From Planctomycetota bacterium (lineage in GTDB: Bacteria; Planctomycetota; Phycisphaerae; WQYP01): a stretch of 12,519 bases of DNA. Numbering within the stretch: position 1 is the first letter of the stretch; the number at the start of each line of letters is the position of its first letter. The stretch is taken from the NCBI GenBank assembly GCA_021828935.1, contig JAJZCU010000019.1:1-12519 (forward strand), in the 5' to 3' direction. Positions 1-7,544 of the stretch are shown piece by piece. A program made the position numbers and the translations under genes. A model generated the notes under the pieces. The model searched no databases and was not told the DNA's origin. It saw only the letters and a list, made by a program, of their open reading frames with translations.

Positions 1-27
1 GCGGTTGCGGTTTGGCGGCGGTCCTAG
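1..27 (+). CDS. Possible C-terminal end of an upstream gene (partial)
   Basis: One plus-strand frame enters from the left edge and ends at TAG (25-27), encoding AVAVWRRS. A short hydrophobic stretch followed by Trp-Arg-Arg would fit the cytoplasmic end of a membrane protein. GldG-type proteins, which often precede DUF4340 genes, tend to end this way. Only eight codons are visible, and another frame stays open to 59-61, so this is a weak inference. Positions 28-82 then hold no gene, only the leader and the GAGGA ribosome site (73-77) of the next one. Confidence 0.22.
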   Translation, partial: AVAVWRRS

Positions 28-82
28 GCCTTCCCCCGTTGCTCGCGGGTTGTCCGGGTAAAACATTGCTCCGAGGATTTTT

Positions 83-2206
83 ATGAACTTCAAAACCACG
101 CTCTTCGCGCTGGCCGCTTTAATTATTCTGGCCGCCATATTTGTTTATGTGCAATTTCATAAGCCGCCCCGGCACGCGGCCAAACCGGCGCGGCAGGTGT
201 TTGCCACCGCCCTGCCCAAACTTAAAAGCCTGACCATCCACCGCCGCAACCACCAGACGCTGGCCTTCGCGCAGAACAAGGGCGTCTGGTGGATGACCAA
301 GCCGCTGCATACCACGGCCCGCGCGTATCGGCTTACCGCCCTGGCCTCTTCGCTGCGCCGCATCAAGTATATCAAGAAATTCCGCCTGAGCGCCAGCGGC
401 CCCCATTCGCCGGCCGCCACGGGCCTGGCCCACCCCAGCGCCACCGTGCAATTTATAGATGGCCGTGGCCACAGCCATAGCCTGGCCCTGGGCGCCCGCC
501 GCGCCTCCGGCGGCCTGTATGCCCGGCTTCTGCCCAACGGCCGCACGCTGTATGTGCTCCATAGCCAATGGCGCCAACGCCTCACCCATCCGCTGGCCGG
601 ATACCGCTCCCGCCAACTGGCCACGGCCTCAGCCAGCCGCATCGTTGCGCTTTCAATTGCCCACCGCAAACAGACGGTAAACATTCACAAAGTAGGCAAG
701 AAATGGATGATTGAACAGCCCATCACCACCCTGGCCGACGCCAAGGTGATCAACCATATTGTAAGCAACTTAACCTACCTGCAAGCCAATGCGTTCGCCC
801 ACATCTCGCCGCGGGCCGCCGGCCTGACGCCGCCGGTCGTGCGGGTCACGCTGCTGGAAAAGCCCCGTGCCCACCCGCCCGTGGAAAATCCCCGGCCTGT
901 GATTCCGACGGCGAAAAAACCGCCCGCCAAACCGCAACCGCTCCAGCACATTGTCGTAAATTTTGGGCATTACACCGATCTCACCCGCAAATTTGTCTAT
1001 GCCTCCCGCCCCGGCGATCCATCGGTGTTCACGGTTGGCGCGGACATCTTTAAGTCTGTGAATAAGCACCTAAGCGGCTTGCGTGATTCCGCCGTGCTGC
1101 CCATGGCGCTTAATGGCGCAACGTCCATTCGCCTCGGCGCCAGCGCAGCCACGCCGCTTGTGCCGGCCAATGTTTCCCTGTTAAAAATCGGCGCCCACTG
1201 GACCATGCATGCCCCGCTGGGCCACGCCATGCTTACGCTTCCCGCCAGTGCCCGCACAATAAAGGCGCTCCTCCACGCCTTGCACATGCTGCATGCCAAC
1301 AAATTTGTGGACGGCGCCGGCAATCTTTCGCAGATCGGCTTAAAGCCGCCCGTCCGCACCATCACGCTGACCCTGCCAGGCCGCAGCCGCGCTGAAACGC
1401 TGCTGGTCGGCCGGCCGCAGAAAGCGCAACCGGTAACGCCCGTCATGCTTGCGGGCCAGCCCACCGTGATGCTGGTGCAAAACGGCGACTTAAAAGGCAC
1501 GGACCCGAATATCTTATCATTGCGGGCCCATGCCATCGCGTCGTGGCAGGCCCAGAGCGTGCAAAGCATCGCGATTAAACAAACCGGCAAGCCGCCCCTC
1601 ATGCTGGCCCGGCAGAAAAAACATTGGATGGCAAATGTGGGGAAAGCCGTCCCTGCCCGAGCCAACGCTTCCGACGTGACCATGTTGTTGGGAAGCATTG
1701 ATCCATTAACGGCAAAGAAGTGGCTGGCCACGCGTCCGGTGAAATCCGCAGCGAAACTACTGGCCACCGTGGCGATCCGTTCCAGCGCCGCACCCGCGGC
1801 AGCCGGGGCGGCGGCCATGCAAAAGGCCATGGTAGGCCCGCAAATGGCGCACGCGCAAACCACCACGCTGCAACTGTTCGCGACCGGGGCGCCGACAAAA
1901 GCAAAAGGTGTTGTTAAACAACCGCCGGCCGCGCCGGGGAGGTACATGGCGCAACTTTCCGGCGAACCGCTGGCCGGAATTCCCGCCTCGGCCGAGGACT
2001 GGGCGTTTGTCCCGCAACAGAGCCTGGTCAACGAATTGCTGCACACGCAGTACGCGAAACCAATAAAAAAGGCAAAGCCCACAGCATCAACCGCTATGCC
2101 CCCAAAGAAGAGCGCCATTGAACCGGCCAAGGCCCCGGAGACATCGGCAGCCAAGGCGCCGCCGCGCCCGCCCGCCCTGGCGCCGGCGAAATCAGTTAAA
2201 AAATAA
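83..2206 (+). CDS. DUF4340 domain-containing membrane-anchored protein
   Basis: A 707-residue protein with one N-terminal membrane anchor (about residues 5-24) and a large, probably periplasmic, remainder. The sequence start (MNFKTTL followed by a hydrophobic helix) and the recurring Trp-Met modules are typical of DUF4340, a family often found beside GldG/ABC-type transporter genes and of unknown biochemical function. Four related modules can be seen, beginning near residues 66, 205, 369 and 521: a Gly/Lys-x-x-Trp-Met/Thr core, a Pro-containing turn, then an amphipathic helix ending in Lys/Asn-Lys/Ala-Phe/Trp. A Pro/Lys linker lies near 260-290. The C-terminus (about 650-707) is a disordered Ala/Pro/Lys tail. 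Start chosen at ATG 83 because GAGGA (73-77) sits 5 nt upstream and the anchor begins immediately. No promoter is evident, so it may be the last gene of an operon from the left. It converges on the adaptor gene, 13 nt away. Family call firm, function unknown. Confidence 0.85.
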   Translation: MNFKTTLFALAALIILAAIFVYVQFHKPPRHAAKPARQVFATALPKLKSLTIHRRNHQTLAFAQNKGVWWMTKPLHTTARAYRLTALASSLRRIKYIKKFRLSASGPHSPAATGLAHPSATVQFIDGRGHSHSLALGARRASGGLYARLLPNGRTLYVLHSQWRQRLTHPLAGYRSRQLATASASRIVALSIAHRKQTVNIHKVGKKWMIEQPITTLADAKVINHIVSNLTYLQANAFAHISPRAAGLTPPVVRVTLLEKPRAHPPVENPRPVIPTAKKPPAKPQPLQHIVVNFGHYTDLTRKFVYASRPGDPSVFTVGADIFKSVNKHLSGLRDSAVLPMALNGATSIRLGASAATPLVPANVSLLKIGAHWTMHAPLGHAMLTLPASARTIKALLHALHMLHANKFVDGAGNLSQIGLKPPVRTITLTLPGRSRAETLLVGRPQKAQPVTPVMLAGQPTVMLVQNGDLKGTDPNILSLRAHAIASWQAQSVQSIAIKQTGKPPLMLARQKKHWMANVGKAVPARANASDVTMLLGSIDPLTAKKWLATRPVKSAAKLLATVAIRSSAAPAAAGAAAMQKAMVGPQMAHAQTTTLQLFATGAPTKAKGVVKQPPAAPGRYMAQLSGEPLAGIPASAEDWAFVPQQSLVNELLHTQYAKPIKKAKPTASTAMPPKKSAIEPAKAPETSAAKAPPRPPALAPAKSVKK

Positions 2207-2221
2207 AGACCGCACGGCCCT
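2198..2221 (-). terminator. Candidate intrinsic terminator of the efflux operon
   Basis: On the minus strand, straight after the adaptor stop codon, AGGGCC-GTGC-GGTCTT can fold into a 6-bp stem (two G-U pairs) with a 4-nt loop, followed by T-A-TTTTTT (2205-2198). The U-tract is the antisense of the Lys-Lys-stop end of the convergent DUF4340 gene. In the plus direction the same stem has two A/C mismatches and no U-run, so it should act mainly on the minus strand. The stem is short, so the call is moderate. Confidence 0.45.
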
Positions 2222-3563
2222 ATTTCCCCGGCCGCTTCGCGGCGATGCGCACGCGCTGGCCATTTTTTAGGAAGTCTGACGGGCTGACCACCACGCGCTG
2301 ACCGGGCTTGAGGCCCTGGACAACTTCCACGGTCACGCCGTTGTCGTGGCCCAGCACCACGGGTTGCACATGCACCACATTTTTGCGGTTAACGACCACC
2401 ACTTCCGGGCCGTGCGTCACAACACGCAACGTATTGTCCGGCACGCGCACCGGTGGGTGGCGTTGCGCCAAAACCAGTTGGGCACGGACAAACATGCCCG
2501 GCAGCAACCGGCCTTTAGGGTTGGGCACATCAATTTCTGTTAACAGCGTGCGGGTGTTGGAGTTTAGTGCGCCGGCGGAGCGGGTGATTTTGCCTTGGAA
2601 AATTTTTCCGGGGTATTGGCTGGCCAGCACATTGGCGTATGTGCCCGGGCGAACCAGGGCGGCGTCGCTCTGGGGAACAAACACGTAAATGCGCACGGGA
2701 TTGATTTGGTCCAGCGTGAAGAGACTGGAGACGTTGGCGGCGGATCCGGACGTTACCAGCGTGCCCACGTCGATGTTGCGGGCAGTGATGATGCCGGCAT
2801 AAGGCGCGGTGACATTGGCGTAACTTTTTTGGATTAATAAATTACGCACCGCGGCCTGGTTGACTTTCACTCCCGCGGCGCTGGCGTTGACCTTCAGTTG
2901 TTGGTCGATGACATCCACGGGCGAGGCGGCGCCTTTGGATTGCATGTATTTTTCGCGACGTAAAAGATTGGCGTTCAGCGCTTCATCGGCCTTGGCCCTG
3001 AATAGATTGGCCTTGGCTTGGCGCAATTGGGCGTCAATGTCGGGCGTGTCGATGGTGGCCAGCAACTGGCCAGCCTTTACGTGCGTGCCAATGTCCACCA
3101 GCCATTTCTTAACATAACCGTTCACGCGCGAATGAATTTGCGTCTGCTGAAAGGCGTTGACGTTGCCCGGCAGGGTTAGATGCACCACGAACGACCGCGT
3201 GAGCACCGGCGTGACGCGCACCAGCGGCGGGTCGGTGGCCACGCGATGGGCGGCGGCGTTTAGCTTTTTTTGGTTGGCCAGACGGGGCAGGAAACCGGCC
3301 AGAAACAAAATGCCAAATATAGCCAGCACCAACACGACCACCAGCAGCACCCAGGGCAGACGCGTGCGCGGCGCAACAGGCAGCGCCTCGCGCGGCGCCC
3401 GCACGGCGTTGGTCCCGGCCGCGTCGCGATCATACAGTGGCGAACCGGCGGGGCTTGATTCAATAGCAACATTGCCGTTGCCGTTGCCATCGCCTCCAGA
3501 TGCGGGATAAACCGACGAGGCGCCGGACAAACCTTGATCCTCGGCTGGCGTGTTCGGGGTCAT
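2220..3563 (-). CDS. RND efflux periplasmic adaptor (membrane fusion protein, HlyD/AcrA type)
   Basis: A 447-residue periplasmic adaptor that would link the inner-membrane RND permease to an outer-membrane channel. A single membrane helix lies at about 70-93. It is followed by a first beta-barrel strand and half lipoyl domain (the GNVNAFQQTQIHSRVNGYV region), a helical hairpin of about 165-225 (KANLFRAKADEALNANLLRR, then DVIDQQLKVNASAAGVK), the second lipoyl half (VTAPYAGIITARNIDVGTLV), a beta-barrel (INPVRIYVFVPQSDAALV) and the membrane-proximal domain. The helical hairpin is short, as in adaptors that pair with RND pumps. There is no lipobox; the protein is held by its helix. An odd feature is the roughly 69-residue, Gly/Asn/Ala-rich cytoplasmic N-terminus. 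Start ATG 3563 overlaps the permease stop as ATGA and has AGAGGA upstream, so translation is probably coupled. It is last in the tetR-permease-adaptor operon. Confidence 0.93.
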   Translation of the reverse strand: MTPNTPAEDQGLSGASSVYPASGGDGNGNGNVAIESSPAGSPLYDRDAAGTNAVRAPREALPVAPRTRLPWVLLVVVLVLAIFGILFLAGFLPRLANQKKLNAAAHRVATDPPLVRVTPVLTRSFVVHLTLPGNVNAFQQTQIHSRVNGYVKKWLVDIGTHVKAGQLLATIDTPDIDAQLRQAKANLFRAKADEALNANLLRREKYMQSKGAASPVDVIDQQLKVNASAAGVKVNQAAVRNLLIQKSYANVTAPYAGIITARNIDVGTLVTSGSAANVSSLFTLDQINPVRIYVFVPQSDAALVRPGTYANVLASQYPGKIFQGKITRSAGALNSNTRTLLTEIDVPNPKGRLLPGMFVRAQLVLAQRHPPVRVPDNTLRVVTHGPEVVVVNRKNVVHVQPVVLGHDNGVTVEVVQGLKPGQRVVVSPSDFLKNGQRVRIAAKRPGK

Positions 3564-6500
3564 CGCAGTTCCTCTTCAATTTCTAATACCGGCGCCTTGT
3601 GGCGCAGGGCACTGTACACCAGCGGCACAAACAATAGCGTGGCGAACGTTGCCACCGCCAAACCGCCGATCACGGCCAGGCCCAGCGGCGCATTCTCAGT
3701 GCCGCTCAAGGCCATGGGCAACATGCCAATAATCATGGCGAACGCGGTCATGATCACCGGCCGCAGCCGGGTCATCCCCGCGGAGAGCGCCGCATCATGG
3801 GCGTTGTATCCGGCGGCGCGCTGGTCATTGGCAAACGTAACAACCAAAATGCTGTTGGCCGTGGCCACGCCAATGCTCATGATGGCCCCCATCAAACTTG
3901 GCACGCTGATGGCCGTATGCGTGGCGTACAGCATCCACAAAATGCCGGCCATGGCGCCGGGCAGGGCCATTAAGATAATCAGCGGGTCCAGCCACGACTG
4001 AAAGTTAATAACCATGATGGCGTACACCAGCACCACGGCAAAGATCAGCCCGTAGGCCAGTCCAACAAACGAAGAGTTCATGCTGCGCACCTGCCCGCGC
4101 ACCGTGACCAGTGTCCCTTTGGGCACGTCTTTCTTCAGCCTTTTCAGAACCCGCTGTACGCCGGAATACAATGACCCCAAGTCCGTGCCCTGCGGCGCGG
4201 CGTACACGTCATAAACCGGCTGCACGTCAAAATGGTTGATATTCAATGGCACGGAACCATGCTTGATCGCCGCGATATTGCGCAGCAGTTGCGGAGGACC
4301 GCCCGCGCCCGGAACAATCGGCGTGTTTTTGAGGTTACGGATGGAATGTATGCGGTACTGCGGCGTTTGCACCGCCACCTGATAGTTCACGCCGTTCTTG
4401 GGGTTTAACCAGTAGTTGGGCGCCGCCTGTTCGCTGGACGCCAGTGAAATTAACAAACTATTGGCCACGGCGCGCTGGGTTACGCCCAACTGGTCGGCCA
4501 GGGTGCGATTCACATGCACGCGCAGCTCCGGCCCGCCCATGATCTGGTGAATGTTCACGTCCACCGCGCCGGGAATTTCAGAGACCTGCCGTTGAATTTT
4601 TTGAGCCAGCGCATAATCCTGTTTTGCGGTGAACACGCTGCCGCGGATTTGGATGTCCACCGGCGCCGGCAGTCCGGCGTTCAGAATTTGGCTGACAATA
4701 TCGGCGGGTTCAAAAAAGAACGTCATGTCGGGATATTCGCGGCGCAGCACGCGGCGTAACTTGGCCACATATTCGGCCGTGGGGCCGTGGTTCTTCTTCA
4801 GCGCTACTAAAATATCGCCATCCGCGGGGCTGATGGTGGCGGAATTGCCAAAGGCCAGATTGATGCCGCCGGCGGGAATGCCGATGTTATCAAGAATCAC
4901 CTTGATCTGGCGGTCGGGAATGACCTGCCGGATGGTATGTTCAACCTGCAAAAAGCGCTTTTCAGTGACTTCAATGCGCGTGCCGGGCGGGCACATGGCG
5001 TGCAGTTCAAATTCACCGGCATCCACGGATGGAAAGAAATTGCGTCCTTCGTAGGGGTAAAGAAAGCAGGAGCCGATCACAAAAAAGGCGAACAGCGCCG
5101 CCACCAGCGCCCGATGTTCCAGGCACCAGGCCAGCACGGCACCGTAAGTATTGCGGAACCGTTCGAATAGGTTGTCAAATTTGTCGTGAAAGCGCCAGAG
5201 CCAGCCTTTTTTCTTTTTCCTGGGCTCGCCATGGGTATGAACGTACTTTGGATCCGTGTGCCCGCCGTACATTTCCGCTTCGCTTTCCAGCAGATAATGA
5301 ATCATGGTGGGCACGAGGGTGCGCGACAGCACGTAGCTGGCCAGCATGGCAAACACCACCGCCATGGCCAACGGCACGAACAACGACTGCGCCGCCCCGT
5401 GCAGGAAGACCACCGGCACGAAGACGATGCAAATGGAAAGCGTGGAAACGAACGCAGGCACGGCGATTTGTTGTGAACCGTCAAGGATCGCCCGGGTGAG
5501 ATTTTTCCCCTCATGCAAATTACGGTGAATATTTTCAATGGCCACAGTGGCGTCGTCAACAAGAATGCCCACCGCCAGGGCCATGCCGCCCAGGGTCATG
5601 ATGTTCAGCGTTTGGCCCAAAAAATACAGAATGACGATGGACGTTAAGATGGACAGCGGAATGGAAAGAGCCACAATCAACGTGCTGCGCCACGATCCCA
5701 GGAACAGCAGAATCATCAACGCCGTGAGCACGCCAGCGATGAGGCCTTCGCGCACCACGCCATAGATTGAATTTTTCACAAAAATTGATTGATCAAACAA
5801 CTGCGTGATGTGCAGCGATTTTGGCAACGTGGCCTGGATGCGCGGCAGGGCCGCTTTCACGCGCCGGACAATATTCAGCGTGGACGCATTGCCGGCCTTG
5901 AGAACCGTGAGCATGGCGGCGCGATGACCATTCGTATGGACCATGCTGGTCTGCACCGCGAAACCGGAATAGACATGGGCCACGTCCTTAATGTAAACCG
6001 TGGTCCCATGAACGGTTTTTATGGGCAGGTTGTTCAATTCCTTCAGCACGCTGGGGCTGCTGTTCAGCCGCACGGTGTAGTCTTGTTTCCCCATCTTTGC
6101 ATCGCCGGATGGCAGCACGAGATTCTGCGCATTAATTGCGTTGGAAACATCCAATGGAGAAAGCCCGTAGGCGTACAGCTTGCGCGGGTCGATCTGAACC
6201 ATCACCTCCGGCGACTTGCCGCCGTACGGAAGCGGTAATTGTGCGCCCTGCACGGTGGCCAACTGCCCGCGAATGAAGTTCAGGGCAAGGTCAAAAATTT
6301 TCTGCTGCGATAGTTTGTTGCTGCTTAACGCCAGTTGCAAAATGGGCACGTTGGCGGCGTTGTATTGGATGATCAAGGGGGGCGTAATGCCCGGCGGCAT
6401 AAGGCGCAGGAGGGTTTGGGAAATGGCGGTAATCTGCGCCACCGCCCCGCCGATATTCGTGCCCTGATGAAAGTAAACCTTGATGACGGCCACGCCCGTG

Positions 6501-6757
6501 ATGGACTGACTTTCAATCTGCTTGATGTTGTTGACCGTGGTGGTCATGGCGCGCTCGTTGATCGTAACGATGCGTTTTTCCATCTGGCTGGGCGAAAGGC
6601 CGGGATAAGTCCAAATGACCGAGACCACGGGAATGTTGATATTGGGAAAAATATCGGTGGACATGCGGCTGATGGTCACCAAGCCCAGCACCACGATTAG
6701 CAGCGCCATGACCACAAACGTATAAGGCCGGCGCAGCGCCAGCCGGACAAACCACAT
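3560..6757 (-). CDS. RND efflux permease, HAE1/AcrB-like
   Basis: A 1065-residue inner-membrane proton-driven drug exporter, normal family length, with the usual two-fold layout: TM1 (about 11-31), a large periplasmic loop (32-330), TM2-TM6 (about 335-495), a Lys-rich cytoplasmic loop (KKKKGW), TM7 (about 545-565), a second periplasmic loop, and TM8-TM12 from about residue 900. The N-terminal DIFPNINIPVV segment is characteristic of HAE1 pumps. The TM4 proton-relay aspartates are present (D401, D402 in GILVDDATVAIEN), as is the TM11 RLRPVIMT arginine segment. The TM10 lysine of AcrB (K940) is replaced by alanine (about A967 in GVATANSIL). Start ATG 6757 lies 3 nt after the tetR stop, with GGTGA upstream. 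It precedes the adaptor gene, the reverse of the acrAB order, and no outer-membrane channel gene follows. The substrate cannot be read from sequence; the TetR neighbour suggests an inducible toxic compound. Confidence 0.95.
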   Translation of the reverse strand: MWFVRLALRRPYTFVVMALLIVVLGLVTISRMSTDIFPNINIPVVSVIWTYPGLSPSQMEKRIVTINERAMTTTVNNIKQIESQSITGVAVIKVYFHQGTNIGGAVAQITAISQTLLRLMPPGITPPLIIQYNAANVPILQLALSSNKLSQQKIFDLALNFIRGQLATVQGAQLPLPYGGKSPEVMVQIDPRKLYAYGLSPLDVSNAINAQNLVLPSGDAKMGKQDYTVRLNSSPSVLKELNNLPIKTVHGTTVYIKDVAHVYSGFAVQTSMVHTNGHRAAMLTVLKAGNASTLNIVRRVKAALPRIQATLPKSLHITQLFDQSIFVKNSIYGVVREGLIAGVLTALMILLFLGSWRSTLIVALSIPLSILTSIVILYFLGQTLNIMTLGGMALAVGILVDDATVAIENIHRNLHEGKNLTRAILDGSQQIAVPAFVSTLSICIVFVPVVFLHGAAQSLFVPLAMAVVFAMLASYVLSRTLVPTMIHYLLESEAEMYGGHTDPKYVHTHGEPRKKKKGWLWRFHDKFDNLFERFRNTYGAVLAWCLEHRALVAALFAFFVIGSCFLYPYEGRNFFPSVDAGEFELHAMCPPGTRIEVTEKRFLQVEHTIRQVIPDRQIKVILDNIGIPAGGINLAFGNSATISPADGDILVALKKNHGPTAEYVAKLRRVLRREYPDMTFFFEPADIVSQILNAGLPAPVDIQIRGSVFTAKQDYALAQKIQRQVSEIPGAVDVNIHQIMGGPELRVHVNRTLADQLGVTQRAVANSLLISLASSEQAAPNYWLNPKNGVNYQVAVQTPQYRIHSIRNLKNTPIVPGAGGPPQLLRNIAAIKHGSVPLNINHFDVQPVYDVYAAPQGTDLGSLYSGVQRVLKRLKKDVPKGTLVTVRGQVRSMNSSFVGLAYGLIFAVVLVYAIMVINFQSWLDPLIILMALPGAMAGILWMLYATHTAISVPSLMGAIMSIGVATANSILVVTFANDQRAAGYNAHDAALSAGMTRLRPVIMTAFAMIIGMLPMALSGTENAPLGLAVIGGLAVATFATLLFVPLVYSALRHKAPVLEIEEELR

Positions 6758-6760
6758 GCA

Positions 6761-7453
6761 TCACCGTATTGGAACAAAAGTCTGGGAATTTTTCCGGGAA
6801 GTTTTGCCGTGCGTTCTTCCGCGCCGGCGACGATCGGGCGCCGGGCCTGAACCAGCGGCGGAAACGCCAATCATCGCCAAGGCGGGCACAATAAGCTGCT
6901 TGATAATTAATGGATCATTGCGAATGCGCGCCTGCATCAGGCCGCCCTGCAAGAGGCAGAACAACGCTATTCCCATCGCCTGCGCGTCCAAATCGGGCGA
7001 GATATCGCCTGAACGCTGCCCGTCGATCAAGGCCGTGGCAAACCATTCACAGCGCTGCCGGGCAATATCGGCCACAGTCTCGCGGATTTGGGCTTCCTGG
7101 CGGCTGCATTCCAGGCCAATGCTGCCATGCACGCATCCGGGCACATAGCCCAAGGCGGCTTTCTTATCGCGTTGCCGCTCATAAATTCGCGCAAAATAAT
7201 TGGCGATACGTTCTACCGGGGGAACCTTCGCGTCAAAGATTTCGCGCATTTCCACGGCGCGCAACTGCCAATTCGCGTCCAGCGCGGCCGCCACCAATTG
7301 GGCCTTCGATGAAAAGAAATAATAAAAGCTGCCTTTTTGCACGCCGGCGTGGCGGCAGATTTCCTCCACCCCCACCGATCCGTAGCTGTTCTTCCAGATC
7401 AGATCAATGGCGGCTTCAAAAAGACGTTCTTTGGCGTCGCTGTTTCGGCCCAT
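6761..7453 (-). CDS. TetR/AcrR-family transcriptional repressor of the efflux operon
   Basis: A 230-residue one-component repressor. An N-terminal helix (NSDAKERLFEAAIDLIWKNS) is followed by a TetR helix-turn-helix at about 28-47 (EEICRHAGVQKGSFYYFF), the signature of the family. The C-terminal ligand domain includes PGCVHGSIGLECS, resembling the GC-hydrophobic-G-L-x-E motif of AcuR-like TetR proteins. The ORF can be extended to a TTG at 7489, but those 12 codons read through the operator palindrome and promoter, so ATG 7453 is preferred. This ATG has no Shine-Dalgarno (TTCCTCCC precedes it), consistent with a leaderless transcript. The last 30 residues form an unusual Arg/Lys-rich tail. The permease gene starts 3 nt downstream, so the repressor very probably regulates itself and the pump; the inducer is unknown. 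Confidence 0.92.
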   Translation of the reverse strand: MGRNSDAKERLFEAAIDLIWKNSYGSVGVEEICRHAGVQKGSFYYFFSSKAQLVAAALDANWQLRAVEMREIFDAKVPPVERIANYFARIYERQRDKKAALGYVPGCVHGSIGLECSRQEAQIRETVADIARQRCEWFATALIDGQRSGDISPDLDAQAMGIALFCLLQGGLMQARIRNDPLIIKQLIVPALAMIGVSAAGSGPAPDRRRRGRTHGKTSRKNSQTFVPIR

Positions 7454-7460
7454 GGGAGGA

Positions 7461-7489
7461 AGTGTAGTTGACCGGTCGGTCAAATTCAA
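7461..7489 (-). promoter_or_regulatory. Predicted sigma70-type promoter of the tetR-efflux operon
   Basis: On the minus strand, TTGAAT (7489-7484, 4/6 match to TTGACA) and TACACT (7466-7461, 4/6 match to TATAAT) are exactly 17 bp apart. Sixteen of those 17 bp are the TetR palindrome, so bound repressor would block polymerase. Only 7 nt separate the -10 box from ATG 7453, which puts the expected transcription start at or within a base or two of the start codon: a leaderless mRNA. Confidence 0.5.
7468..7483. promoter_or_regulatory. TetR-family operator palindrome
   Basis: The plus strand reads TTGACCGGTCGGTCAA: two perfect 7-bp arms (TTGACCG and CGGTCAA) around a central GT. This form (GACCGnnCGGTC) is typical of TetR-family operators. 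It sits 15 bp upstream of the tetR ATG and exactly fills the gap between the predicted -35 and -10 boxes. Autorepression is inferred from position and family. Confidence 0.8.
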
Positions 7490-7544
7490 GTGGGGGTAAA
7501 AATGGCGGAAACGGCGGGATCAGCACAGTCTGCGGAAAAGGGCC

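Noticed and set aside
997..2154. 385-codon open frame on the minus strand, opposite the DUF4340 gene
   Set aside because: Composition is Cys/Ala/Ser-rich with no recognisable motif; the plus-strand gene has a clear ribosome site, anchor and modules. High GC makes long antisense frames common.
7454..7489. TTG-initiated 12-residue N-terminal extension of the TetR protein
   Set aside because: The bases form the operator and promoter; ATG 7453 gives the normal TetR N-terminus.
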